Source: an uncultured Pseudomonadota bacterium (lineage in GTDB: Bacteria > Myxococcota_A > UBA796 > SXON01). Taken from it: a stretch of DNA of 64,000 bases. The notes beneath the pieces were generated by a model that saw only the letters and a program-made list of their open reading frames with translations, did not search any database and was not told the DNA's origin. This document shows, one piece after another, positions 55,675-64,000 of this stretch (positions within the stretch are counted from its first letter, which is position 1; each line of letters starts with the position of its first letter). The position numbers and the translations under genes are program-made. The DNA lies in contig CAIQVJ010000048.1 of assembly GCA_903875225.1 (NCBI GenBank), forward strand, positions 62,001 to 126,000, given 5' to 3'.

Positions 55675-57894
55675 ATGCGCATTTCGCCCTGGCTGTACCC
55701 GCTCGCGATGCTGCTGCTGTCGCCCGCCTGCACCCCCTACACGCCGCGCAAGGACACGGACAGCATCGAATTTCCCGCCGCGGCCGACCCCACGGAGGCG
55801 GTGAACCCCTTCATCGGCACAGGCGGGCCCGGCTTTCGGGTGGGCTCGTCCACCCCGGCCGCAGCCACTCCGTTCGGGCTCGTCAAGCTCGGCCCGGACA
55901 CGTCGCTCGAATGGGGCGCGGTCGGGGCGCTGCACTGCGCCGGCTACTACTACGACGACACCTACGTGGACGGCTTCAGCCACGTGCACATGCACGGGAC
56001 GGGCATCGCTGACTATGGGAACATCCTCGTCATGCCGGTGCTCGCGGGGAACGTCGGGGACGGAGCCTCCCTCGACCCCACGTTCCGCGGGCCCGACCAG
56101 TGGCGGGAGCCGTTCAGCCACGACAGCGAGACAGCCGAGGCCGGCTACTACGCCGTCACGCTCGAGGACGGGATCCGCGCGGAGCTGACGGCCTCGCCCC
56201 ACGCCGGCTTCCACCGGTACGGCTTCCCGGCGGACGAGCCGGGCATGCTGATCTTCGACCTCGAACACGTGCTCGACGGCGGGGGCGCGGGCGGAGACGT
56301 GACGATCGACGACGACGCGGGCACGCTCGCGGGCTGGATGTTGAGCGCAGGGGGCTTCACCGGCGGGTACGGAGGCTTCCACGTCTACTTCTACGCGGTG
56401 GTCGACGGCGGATTCTCGAGCTCCGGATCGTGGAGTGAGGGCGTGGACGTGGGGGCGTGGGTGATCCCCAACGACAGCACGGTGAACGTCCACGTCGGGA
56501 TCTCGCTGGTGTCCGTAGAGAACGCCCGGGCGAACCTCGAAGCCGAGGATCTTGGAGACTTCGACGCCCAGGTCGATGCCGCGAAGGAGCTCTGGCGCGT
56601 CCCGCTCTCCCAGTTCGAGCTGCTCGACGCAACCGAGGATGAACGAGCGCAGTTCTACACGTCGCTGTACCACGTGCTCCAGATGCCCACCGACCAGACC
56701 GATCTGGACGGCACCTACGTGGGCTTCGACCAGCAGATGCACAACGACAGCACCCGGTTCTACAGCGACATGTCGCTCTGGGACACGTACCGGACTGCAA
56801 ACCCGGCCTACATCCTGTTCTATCCGGACCGGGCCCGTGATTTCGCGCAGTCCATGGTCACGATGTCCAGCCAGGGAAGCGCACTTCCGAGGTGGGCCGC
56901 GGCCAGCGGCGAGGCTGGCTGCATGATCGGCGCGCCAGCCGACGTCGTGCTCGCCGAGACCGCCCTGAAGGGCATCACCGGCTGGGATGAGGACGGCGCC
57001 TACGGGGCGGCGCTCGAGCTCGCGCTGGGGCAGAAGACCGGGACGAGCAACGACCCGCCGAGCCCCTCCGAGCTCGAGCGGTACGGGTACCTGCCGAGCG
57101 ACGAGTTCGGCAGCAGCGTCTCCTGGACCCAGGAGGTGGCCTGGGCCGACAACGCGATCTCCCTGTGGGCACAGCAGCGCGGCGACCCCTCGACGGCCGC
57201 GCATTTCGCCTGGCGCGCCCGGTTCTGGAAGAACCAGTGGGACCCCGCAGCCGGCTTCTTCCACGCCCGCCGCTCCGACGGCACCTTCGACCCCATGCCC
57301 GGCGAGACCACCTGGGCCGAAGAGTACGTCGAAGGCAACGCGTGGCAGTACCTCTGGCTCGCGGCACAGCCGGGCGAGCTCGCGGAGCTGCTCGGCGGCG
57401 AACATGCCGCGATCGGTCGCCTCAGCACGTTCTTCGAGGAGGCGAACATCGAGGGGCTCGTGACCGGGCCCGCCGCGTACTACTGGCAGGGGAACGAGCC
57501 GGACATCCATGCCCCCTTCCTGTTCGCCATGTGGGGAGACCCCGACGACACCCTGAAGTGGCAACGCTGGGTGGAGGACGAGCGTTACGCGAACGCCCCC
57601 GACGGCCTCGCCGGCAACGACGACGCCGGCACCCTCGCAGCCTGGTACGTGTTCAGCACCCTGGGGTTCTACCCGCTCGCGGGCACCGACCTGTACATGA
57701 TCGGCGTGCCCCGGTACGAGGCCGCCCGGTTCCGACTGCCCGCCCAGGGCCCGGATGGCTGGTTCACCGTGATTCGTGAGGGCGAAGGAACCCATGTAGC
57801 CAGCGTGCAGCTCAACGGGGTGGTGATCGACCGCCCGTACCTGCACCACTCCGAGCTGGTCCAGGGCGGGGAGCTCCGGGTCCGGCTGGAGTAG
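55675..57894 (+). CDS. Glycoside hydrolase family 92 lipoprotein (alpha-1,2-mannosidase type)
   Basis: ATG 55675 gives 739 aa with a lipobox (LLLSPAC). The family motifs are complete: VNPFIGTGGPGFRVGSSTPA, FSHVHMHGTGIADYG, SLWDTYRTANP, WQYLWLA, QGNEPDIHAPFLF with the catalytic Glu, and GNDDAGTLAAWYVFSTLGFYPLAG with the Asp pair. These calcium-dependent exo-mannosidases trim alpha-mannans or N-glycan-like sugars. As a lipoprotein it should sit on the cell envelope, probably for feeding on other microbes' or plant or fungal glycans. The track's earlier start adds a non-coding piece. Confidence 0.93.
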   Translation: MRISPWLYPLAMLLLSPACTPYTPRKDTDSIEFPAAADPTEAVNPFIGTGGPGFRVGSSTPAAATPFGLVKLGPDTSLEWGAVGALHCAGYYYDDTYVDGFSHVHMHGTGIADYGNILVMPVLAGNVGDGASLDPTFRGPDQWREPFSHDSETAEAGYYAVTLEDGIRAELTASPHAGFHRYGFPADEPGMLIFDLEHVLDGGGAGGDVTIDDDAGTLAGWMLSAGGFTGGYGGFHVYFYAVVDGGFSSSGSWSEGVDVGAWVIPNDSTVNVHVGISLVSVENARANLEAEDLGDFDAQVDAAKELWRVPLSQFELLDATEDERAQFYTSLYHVLQMPTDQTDLDGTYVGFDQQMHNDSTRFYSDMSLWDTYRTANPAYILFYPDRARDFAQSMVTMSSQGSALPRWAAASGEAGCMIGAPADVVLAETALKGITGWDEDGAYGAALELALGQKTGTSNDPPSPSELERYGYLPSDEFGSSVSWTQEVAWADNAISLWAQQRGDPSTAAHFAWRARFWKNQWDPAAGFFHARRSDGTFDPMPGETTWAEEYVEGNAWQYLWLAAQPGELAELLGGEHAAIGRLSTFFEEANIEGLVTGPAAYYWQGNEPDIHAPFLFAMWGDPDDTLKWQRWVEDERYANAPDGLAGNDDAGTLAAWYVFSTLGFYPLAGTDLYMIGVPRYEAARFRLPAQGPDGWFTVIREGEGTHVASVQLNGVVIDRPYLHHSELVQGGELRVRLE

Positions 57895-58017
57895 CGGCCC
57901 CAAACCGACCCACCAGCCAGTACGCCTCGACAAAATGGCGATAGACGGCGGAGCATTGATCGGGTAGGAAGCGCAGCGAGCAGCCCTATGCCGGGCGCCC
58001 GAGCCAGAGGTATTGCA

Positions 58018-58611
58018 ATGTTCCGCGCCACGCCCGAAAGCCCGAGGATGTTCGACAGCGACTTCATCGACGCCTTCTCCCGGGTACCCTGGTACGCAGT
58101 CCCCATCATCTACGTGCCGATGATCACCTGGCTCTTCGGGTACGGGCTCCTCGGCTTCGGCATCGCCCTGCTGCCGTCTCTCGCGCTGTTCGCGTCTGGC
58201 TTCTTCGTCTGGACGCTCACCGAATACTGGCTCCACCGCACCCTGTTCCACTGGGTCCCCGGCGTCTCCTGGGGCCCGCGGTTCCACTTCCTGCTGCACG
58301 GCGTGCACCACGACTACGTGAACGACCGGCTGCGCCTCGTCATGCCACCGGCCGCCAGCCTCGGGCTCGCCGCGTTCTTCATGCCCATCTACTGGGCGCT
58401 GCTCGGGCCGCTCAGCTTCCCGTTCTTCGCCGGAAAGACGGCCGGCTACCTCTCCTACGACATGATCCACTACTTCACCCACCACGGAAAGGTGAAGTCG
58501 ATGTGGATGAAGCGCCTGCGCGCCCACCACATGAACCATCACCACAACAAGGAGGGGCGGAAATACGGCGTCTCCTCCACGTTCTGGGACCACGTCTTCC
58601 GCACCTACTAG
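58018..58611 (+). CDS. Fatty acid hydroxylase / sterol desaturase superfamily protein
   Basis: ATG 58018, with AGAGGT upstream, gives 197 aa. Four to five membrane helices carry the di-iron histidine clusters in the right order: HRTLFH, HGVHHDY, HYFTHHG and HHMNHHHN. This matches fatty acid 2-hydroxylases and related ER/inner-membrane enzymes that hydroxylate acyl chains of sphingolipids or hopanoid- or lipid-A-like lipids. Myxobacteria make 2- and 3-hydroxy fatty acids and sphingolipids, so a lipid modification role is plausible. The substrate is not visible. Confidence 0.85.
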   Translation: MFRATPESPRMFDSDFIDAFSRVPWYAVPIIYVPMITWLFGYGLLGFGIALLPSLALFASGFFVWTLTEYWLHRTLFHWVPGVSWGPRFHFLLHGVHHDYVNDRLRLVMPPAASLGLAAFFMPIYWALLGPLSFPFFAGKTAGYLSYDMIHYFTHHGKVKSMWMKRLRAHHMNHHHNKEGRKYGVSSTFWDHVFRTY

Positions 58612-58651
58612 CGAGCCGGAGGCGAGCACCGTCGGCGCCTGGACCTCCCGA

Positions 58652-59374
58652 TCACAGCTGCCAGAGCGGTCCGCGCCCACGCCCCAGCCCCGCCGATGAC
58701 GCTGCGATCTGCGCCTGGACGTAGCAGATCGCGGTCGAGCAGGCGCCCGGGAGCGGGTCGCCACATGCCAGCCGCGCCGCGAGTGCAGACGCCAGCGTGC
58801 AACCCGTCCCGTGCGTATGCACCGAAGGGATCCGCGGGTGCTCCCACCGGGCCGTCTCGCGCCCCTGCGCGTCGAGGAGCCTGTCCACCAGCAGTTCGCC
58901 CTCACCGTGGCCCCCCTTGATCAGCCTCACACCCTCCCGGAACGCCCACGCCTCCTCGAGGTTCGGGGTCACCACCGTGGCCCGGCCTGCGAGTTCCTGG
59001 AGCGCCCGCAGAGTGTCCTCGCCCTGCAGGGCCCGTCCACCCTTGGCGATCCCGACCGGGTCCACCACCAGCGCCCCCCTGAAGCCCGCAATGGCCCGGC
59101 TCAGCGCGCGCACGTTCGCGGGGCTCCCCAGCATTCCGACCTTGATCACGTCCACGGGTATGTCGTCGAGCACTGCGCGGACCTGCGCGACGAGCCAGGC
59201 CGGCTCGACCTCACGGACGCTCAGCACGCCCAGCGTGTTCTGTACGGTGAGCGCGGCGATCGCGGCCATGCCGTACGCTCCGTGCACCTGGATGGCCTTC
59301 AGATCCGCCTGGATCCCGGCGCCGCCCGACGGGTCCGATCCGCCGATGGCCAGTACCGTTGGCGGACGATGCAT
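58652..59374 (-). CDS. thiD: Hydroxymethylpyrimidine/phosphomethylpyrimidine kinase ThiD
   Basis: The 240-residue ribokinase-family enzyme opens with AIGGSDPSGGAGIQADLKAIQ, the pyrimidine-binding N-terminus. It continues with KVGMLGSPANVRAL, VVDPVGIAKGGRAL, VVTPNLEEAWAF and HTHGTGCTLASALAA, the catalytic/anion-hole end. It phosphorylates HMP and HMP-P for thiamine biosynthesis. It is a single gene, convergent with the hydroxylase and divergent from the membrane protein at 59471. Confidence 0.94.
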   Translation of the reverse strand: MHRPPTVLAIGGSDPSGGAGIQADLKAIQVHGAYGMAAIAALTVQNTLGVLSVREVEPAWLVAQVRAVLDDIPVDVIKVGMLGSPANVRALSRAIAGFRGALVVDPVGIAKGGRALQGEDTLRALQELAGRATVVTPNLEEAWAFREGVRLIKGGHGEGELLVDRLLDAQGRETARWEHPRIPSVHTHGTGCTLASALAARLACGDPLPGACSTAICYVQAQIAASSAGLGRGRGPLWQL

Positions 59375-59470
59375 GGCTACCTCAACCTCGGCGTCCCCAT
59401 ATCCGCGGCCCGGCGGTGCAGCCCCCCAGGCGGCCTCCGCGACATCCCGCCCGTCCTACGATAGCGGCCC

Positions 59471-60046
59471 GTGGTGAGCAACCAGCCCGCCGAGCCCACC
59501 CGAAACGACGTCGTGTCCATCCACCGGACGATGCCGGGCTGCGGCCTGGCCGCCTACCTCGGGATGCTGCTCACCATCATGGGTCTCGGCGGCACGGCGA
59601 TGCTCATGTCGGGGCTCACCATCGTCTCGTCCAGCCAGGCCGCCCGGCCCACCCGCCTGATGTACGGCGGCGACGTTGAGCCCTACCTGCTCAACGGCCT
59701 CCGCACCGTCGGCATGCTGAAGCCCGGACAGGTGCCCGACGCCTTCCACGCCGAGGACTGGTCGGGCATGACGGTCTGCGCGCTGAGCTCCTCCGAAGTG
59801 TTTCGCCTCGGGCCAGAGGGCGCCTTCAGCCTGCCGATCACGGAGGTGGCAGCCGCCCGCGTGGTGGCAGGCGGTGTGCAGATCGACGGTCCGTGGAAGC
59901 CCACGCCGACGGGACTGGACGGCCGCCCCCAGACGACGGGCACGCAGAGTGTGCTCTGCGGGTTCGCGCCGGAGGATGGCGGCGATCGGTTCGCCGGGAT
60001 GCTCAGCGCTGCAGCGAAGACCCAGAAGGGCCAGCCACCTCCTTGA
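59471..60046 (+). CDS. Hypothetical single-TM protein
   Basis: The 191-residue protein starts at GTG 59471 or GTG 59474. One membrane helix (AAYLGMLLTIMGLGGTAMLM) is followed by ~140 soluble residues, TRLMYGGDVEPYLL to FAGMLSAAAKTQKG, with a likely beta-rich fold. No family is recognised. It precedes the acyl-CoA synthetase by ~100 bp but may be independent. Confidence 0.6.
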   Translation: MVSNQPAEPTRNDVVSIHRTMPGCGLAAYLGMLLTIMGLGGTAMLMSGLTIVSSSQAARPTRLMYGGDVEPYLLNGLRTVGMLKPGQVPDAFHAEDWSGMTVCALSSSEVFRLGPEGAFSLPITEVAAARVVAGGVQIDGPWKPTPTGLDGRPQTTGTQSVLCGFAPEDGGDRFAGMLSAAAKTQKGQPPP

Positions 60047-60144
60047 GGGCCGCCGCGGCGCCGACCCTTCTGTCCCACAAGACTGAAGCCTCCGAGCGGG
60101 CGCCACCCGAAACAAGGTGATAGAACCCCGGCTTGGAGTCCACC

Positions 60145-61962
<1,818 letters not shown>

Positions 61963-61971
61963 GCCAGCGTT

Positions 61972-63249
61972 TTGTCATCACGGATCCCTGGCTTTTTCAA
62001 GCTGACGCCGCTGGAGCGCCGCGCATCTGCGCTCGCTGCAGTTGGCGTACAGCATCGTCCCGGAGCGTGGGAGGGCCTCGATCTGAGCGTCGCAGACGCG
62101 ATGATCGAGAACGTCGTGGGGGTCTTCGGACTGCCGAACGGAGTAGCCGTCAACTTGCTGCTCAACGGCGTGGACCGGCTGGTCCCCATGGTCGTCGAAG
62201 AGCCGAGCGTCGTCGCCGCGGTCTCGAACATGTCCAGGCTCACACGCGCCGCGGGCGGCCTGCACGCGGAGTGTGATCCGAGCGTGATGATCGGGCAGGT
62301 TCAGGTCTCCAACCCCGCCCCAGGTGCCGCCGAGCGGCTGCGGGACGCGATCCCGATGCTGTCCACCATCGCGGTGACCGTGCACCCCCAGCTGGCCGCG
62401 TTCGGCGGGGGGCTGCGCGGCATGGAGGTGCGCGAGCTCCTGTACGACGAGCCGGGCGAGGAGCCCGAGGACATCCTCGTGCTGCACTTCTTCCTCGACT
62501 GCGCAGACGCGATGGGCGCCAACATGGTGAACACCATCGCCGAGCGGCTGATGCCCGAGGTGGTTGCGATCACCGGCGGACGCGCTGGGCTTCGGATCCT
62601 GTCGAATCTTGCGGACCGTCGCCTCGTCCGCGCCCACGTCACCATCCCGTTTGCGCTGCTGGACGAGCCCACAGCCGGCCCCGAGCCGGAGGTCCCCGGC
62701 TCGGAAGTGGCAGCCGGCATCGCCGCCGCCTGGCGGTTCGCCTGGGTGGACCCCTACCGGGCGGCGACGCACAACAAGGGGGTGATGAACGGCATCGACG
62801 CCGTGGCGCTCGCGACCGGCAACGACTGGCGCGCGATCGAGGCAGGCGCCCACGCCTGGGCGGCGCGCGATGGCCAGTACCGGCCGCTCTCCACCTGGAA
62901 GGTGCGCGACGGCTCGCTGATCGGCAGGATCGAGCTCCCGATGCAGGTCGGCACCGTCGGGGGGCCGATCAAGGTGCACCCTACGGTGCAGCAGAACCAC
63001 GCGCTGGCGCAGATCTCCGGGGCGAGAGACCTCGCGATGCTGCATGCGGCCGTCGGCCTGGTGCAGAACCTCGGAGCGCTGCGGGCGCTGGCCCGAGAGG
63101 GCATCCAGCAGGGCCACATGCGTATGCACGCCCGAACCATCGCGCTGGAGGCGGGCGCTTCGGGTGAAGCCATCGGCCGCGTCGTCTCCGGGCTGGTGGC
63201 TCGCGGAGAGTTCACGGTCCAGGCTGCTCGGGAGATCCTGGGGAGGTAG
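61972..63249 (+). CDS. Hydroxymethylglutaryl-CoA reductase, class II
   Basis: TTG 61972 is chosen because SSRIPGFFKLTPLERR matches the start of class II enzymes (MvaA); no ATG is near. Of 425 aa, IENVVGVFGLPNGVAVNLLLNG has the catalytic Glu, EEPSVVAAVSNMSRL follows, DAMGANMVNT is the NAD(P)H/CoA region, and NKGVMNGIDAVALATGNDWRA has the Lys and Asp of the site. The His is in MRMHARTIALEAGAS. It reduces HMG-CoA to mevalonate (or oxidises mevalonate) in isoprenoid metabolism. Class II enzymes occur in some bacteria and archaea; the cofactor direction cannot be read here. Being 9 bp after the synthetase, it is probably co-transcribed. Confidence 0.92.
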   Translation: MSSRIPGFFKLTPLERRASALAAVGVQHRPGAWEGLDLSVADAMIENVVGVFGLPNGVAVNLLLNGVDRLVPMVVEEPSVVAAVSNMSRLTRAAGGLHAECDPSVMIGQVQVSNPAPGAAERLRDAIPMLSTIAVTVHPQLAAFGGGLRGMEVRELLYDEPGEEPEDILVLHFFLDCADAMGANMVNTIAERLMPEVVAITGGRAGLRILSNLADRRLVRAHVTIPFALLDEPTAGPEPEVPGSEVAAGIAAAWRFAWVDPYRAATHNKGVMNGIDAVALATGNDWRAIEAGAHAWAARDGQYRPLSTWKVRDGSLIGRIELPMQVGTVGGPIKVHPTVQQNHALAQISGARDLAMLHAAVGLVQNLGALRALAREGIQQGHMRMHARTIALEAGASGEAIGRVVSGLVARGEFTVQAAREILGR

Positions 63250-63276
63250 GGCTCGGGCCCAGCCTCCCCGGCTCCG

Positions 63277-64000
63277 CTACCCGACCATCCAGGTCTCGCG
63301 CCCGGTCACGAGCGCCTGCAGGTCGCCCTTCCCCTTCGCCGCCACGATCTCCTCCACCTGCGCGTTCATCTCGCGATCGAACGTCGGGCGTTCCTTGCGG
63401 TGAATCACGCCCATGGGAACGGGGAAGTCGGGGTAGTCCATCCGCGCGAGGATGGCACCCAGGAACGGGTCGGTCTCGTCGTGGACGAGGCAGTCATCGG
63501 CCGTGATCCCGGCGCCGATGTCCACCACGGTGGGGCGCATCCCGTTGAGCTTGATGCCCTTCTTCCCGCCAGCGAACACCATCGGCTTCCCGTGCTCGAG
63601 GAACAGGCAGCGCTCCTCGCGGATCGTCTTGTCCACGAGCTGGTCCCATGCCCCATCGTTGAAGATGTTGCAGTTCTGGTAGATCTCGACGAACGACGTG
63701 CCCCTGTGGTGGTACGCAGCCTTGAGCACGTCGCGCTGTTGAACGGTGAACACGTCCACGGACCGCGCAACGAAGCTCGCATCACAGCCGAGCGCAAACG
63801 CCAGCGGCAGCATCGGATGGTCCACAGAGCCGAACGGCGAGGACTTCGTCTTCTTGCCGGCCTCGGACGTGGGGCTGTACTGGCCCTTGGTGAGCCCGTA
63901 GATGCGGTTGTTGATGAGCAGGACCTGAACATCGACGTTGCGGCGGATCATGTGCGCGGTGTGGTTGCCACCGATGGAGAGCGCGTCGCCATCCCCCGTG
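63277..64000 (-). CDS. 2-oxoacid:ferredoxin oxidoreductase beta subunit, second copy (partial)
   Basis: The frame continues beyond the window's right edge, so its N-terminus, including the CPGCG cluster motif, is missing. What remains shows TGDGDALSIGGNHTAHMI, LLINNRIYGLTKGQYSPTSE and YQNCNIFNDGAW, then a KorB-style tail. It is a distinct paralogue of korB at 31991, with differences such as MIRRNVDVQ for LLRRNIDVQ. Its korA partner should lie just outside the window. With korAB and nifJ this gives at least three 2-oxoacid:ferredoxin oxidoreductase units in the genome. Confidence 0.93.
   Translation of the reverse strand, partial: TGDGDALSIGGNHTAHMIRRNVDVQVLLINNRIYGLTKGQYSPTSEAGKKTKSSPFGSVDHPMLPLAFALGCDASFVARSVDVFTVQQRDVLKAAYHHRGTSFVEIYQNCNIFNDGAWDQLVDKTIREERCLFLEHGKPMVFAGGKKGIKLNGMRPTVVDIGAGITADDCLVHDETDPFLGAILARMDYPDFPVPMGVIHRKERPTFDREMNAQVEEIVAAKGKGDLQALVTGRETWMVG

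Overview
The window looks like a chromosomal piece of a high-GC bacterium of the Myxococcota (former delta-proteobacterial) type. The grounds are eukaryote-like Ser/Thr kinases, an FHA/TPR protein, formylglycine-enzyme-like lipoproteins with Asp-Thr repeats, Cys-rich small lipoproteins, a possible Cys/TM/Arg C-terminal sorting tail, and a class II HMG-CoA reductase. This is inference; no 16S or marker phylogeny is available here. Coding density is very high, and 4-bp (ATGA/GTGA) or 1-bp start/stop overlaps are common.

Layout. 1-5064 (+): the end of a PepD-like dipeptidase, a TMTC-like membrane protein, an FHA/TPR membrane protein, a family 2 glycosyltransferase and a DUF547 protein. 5093-8672 (-): a compact run of a beta-barrel protein, a ubiquitin-like/4-TM/RING-like protein, a P-loop NTPase and a histone-deacetylase-fold amidohydrolase. 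This is the most unusual gene set in the window. 8716-10159 (+): a helicase-loader-like (DnaC/IstB) ATPase with a small partner. 10160-17222: envelope genes (beta-barrel, ABC-2 permease, MCE/MlaD), uppP, an acyl-CoA dehydrogenase and small secreted proteins.

17406-29948 is an accessory region. It holds a formylglycine-enzyme-like lipoprotein, a tRNA-Arg(TCT), a 1482-residue kinase, a decapitated beta-barrel gene, a frameshifted IS91-like transposase remnant, a small HTH protein and a secreted protein whose 3' end is duplicated beside the tRNA. A beta-propeller protein and a second, polytopic kinase follow. A 12-bp copy of the tRNA 3' end recurs 5.9 kb downstream, so the segment between may be the relic of an integration.

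30171-52689 is an energy-metabolism region. A four-gene operon (korA, korB, nifJ and a dihydroorotate-dehydrogenase-like gene) makes reduced ferredoxin from 2-oxoacids. Next comes a decaheme outer-surface cytochrome of the MtrC/OmcA type on a collagen-like stalk, with a parvulin-like lipoprotein behind it. On the minus strand is an 11-gene complex I operon (nuoABCDHIJKLMN) lacking nuoEFG, followed by a cytochrome c-NnrU fusion. A ferredoxin-fed complex I, supplied by the 2-oxoacid:ferredoxin oxidoreductases, would tie these genes together.

52767-64000: an unknown gene, groES-groEL, a GH92 glycosidase lipoprotein, a fatty acid hydroxylase, thiD, a small membrane protein, a long-chain acyl-CoA synthetase, HMG-CoA reductase, and a second korB cut by the window edge.
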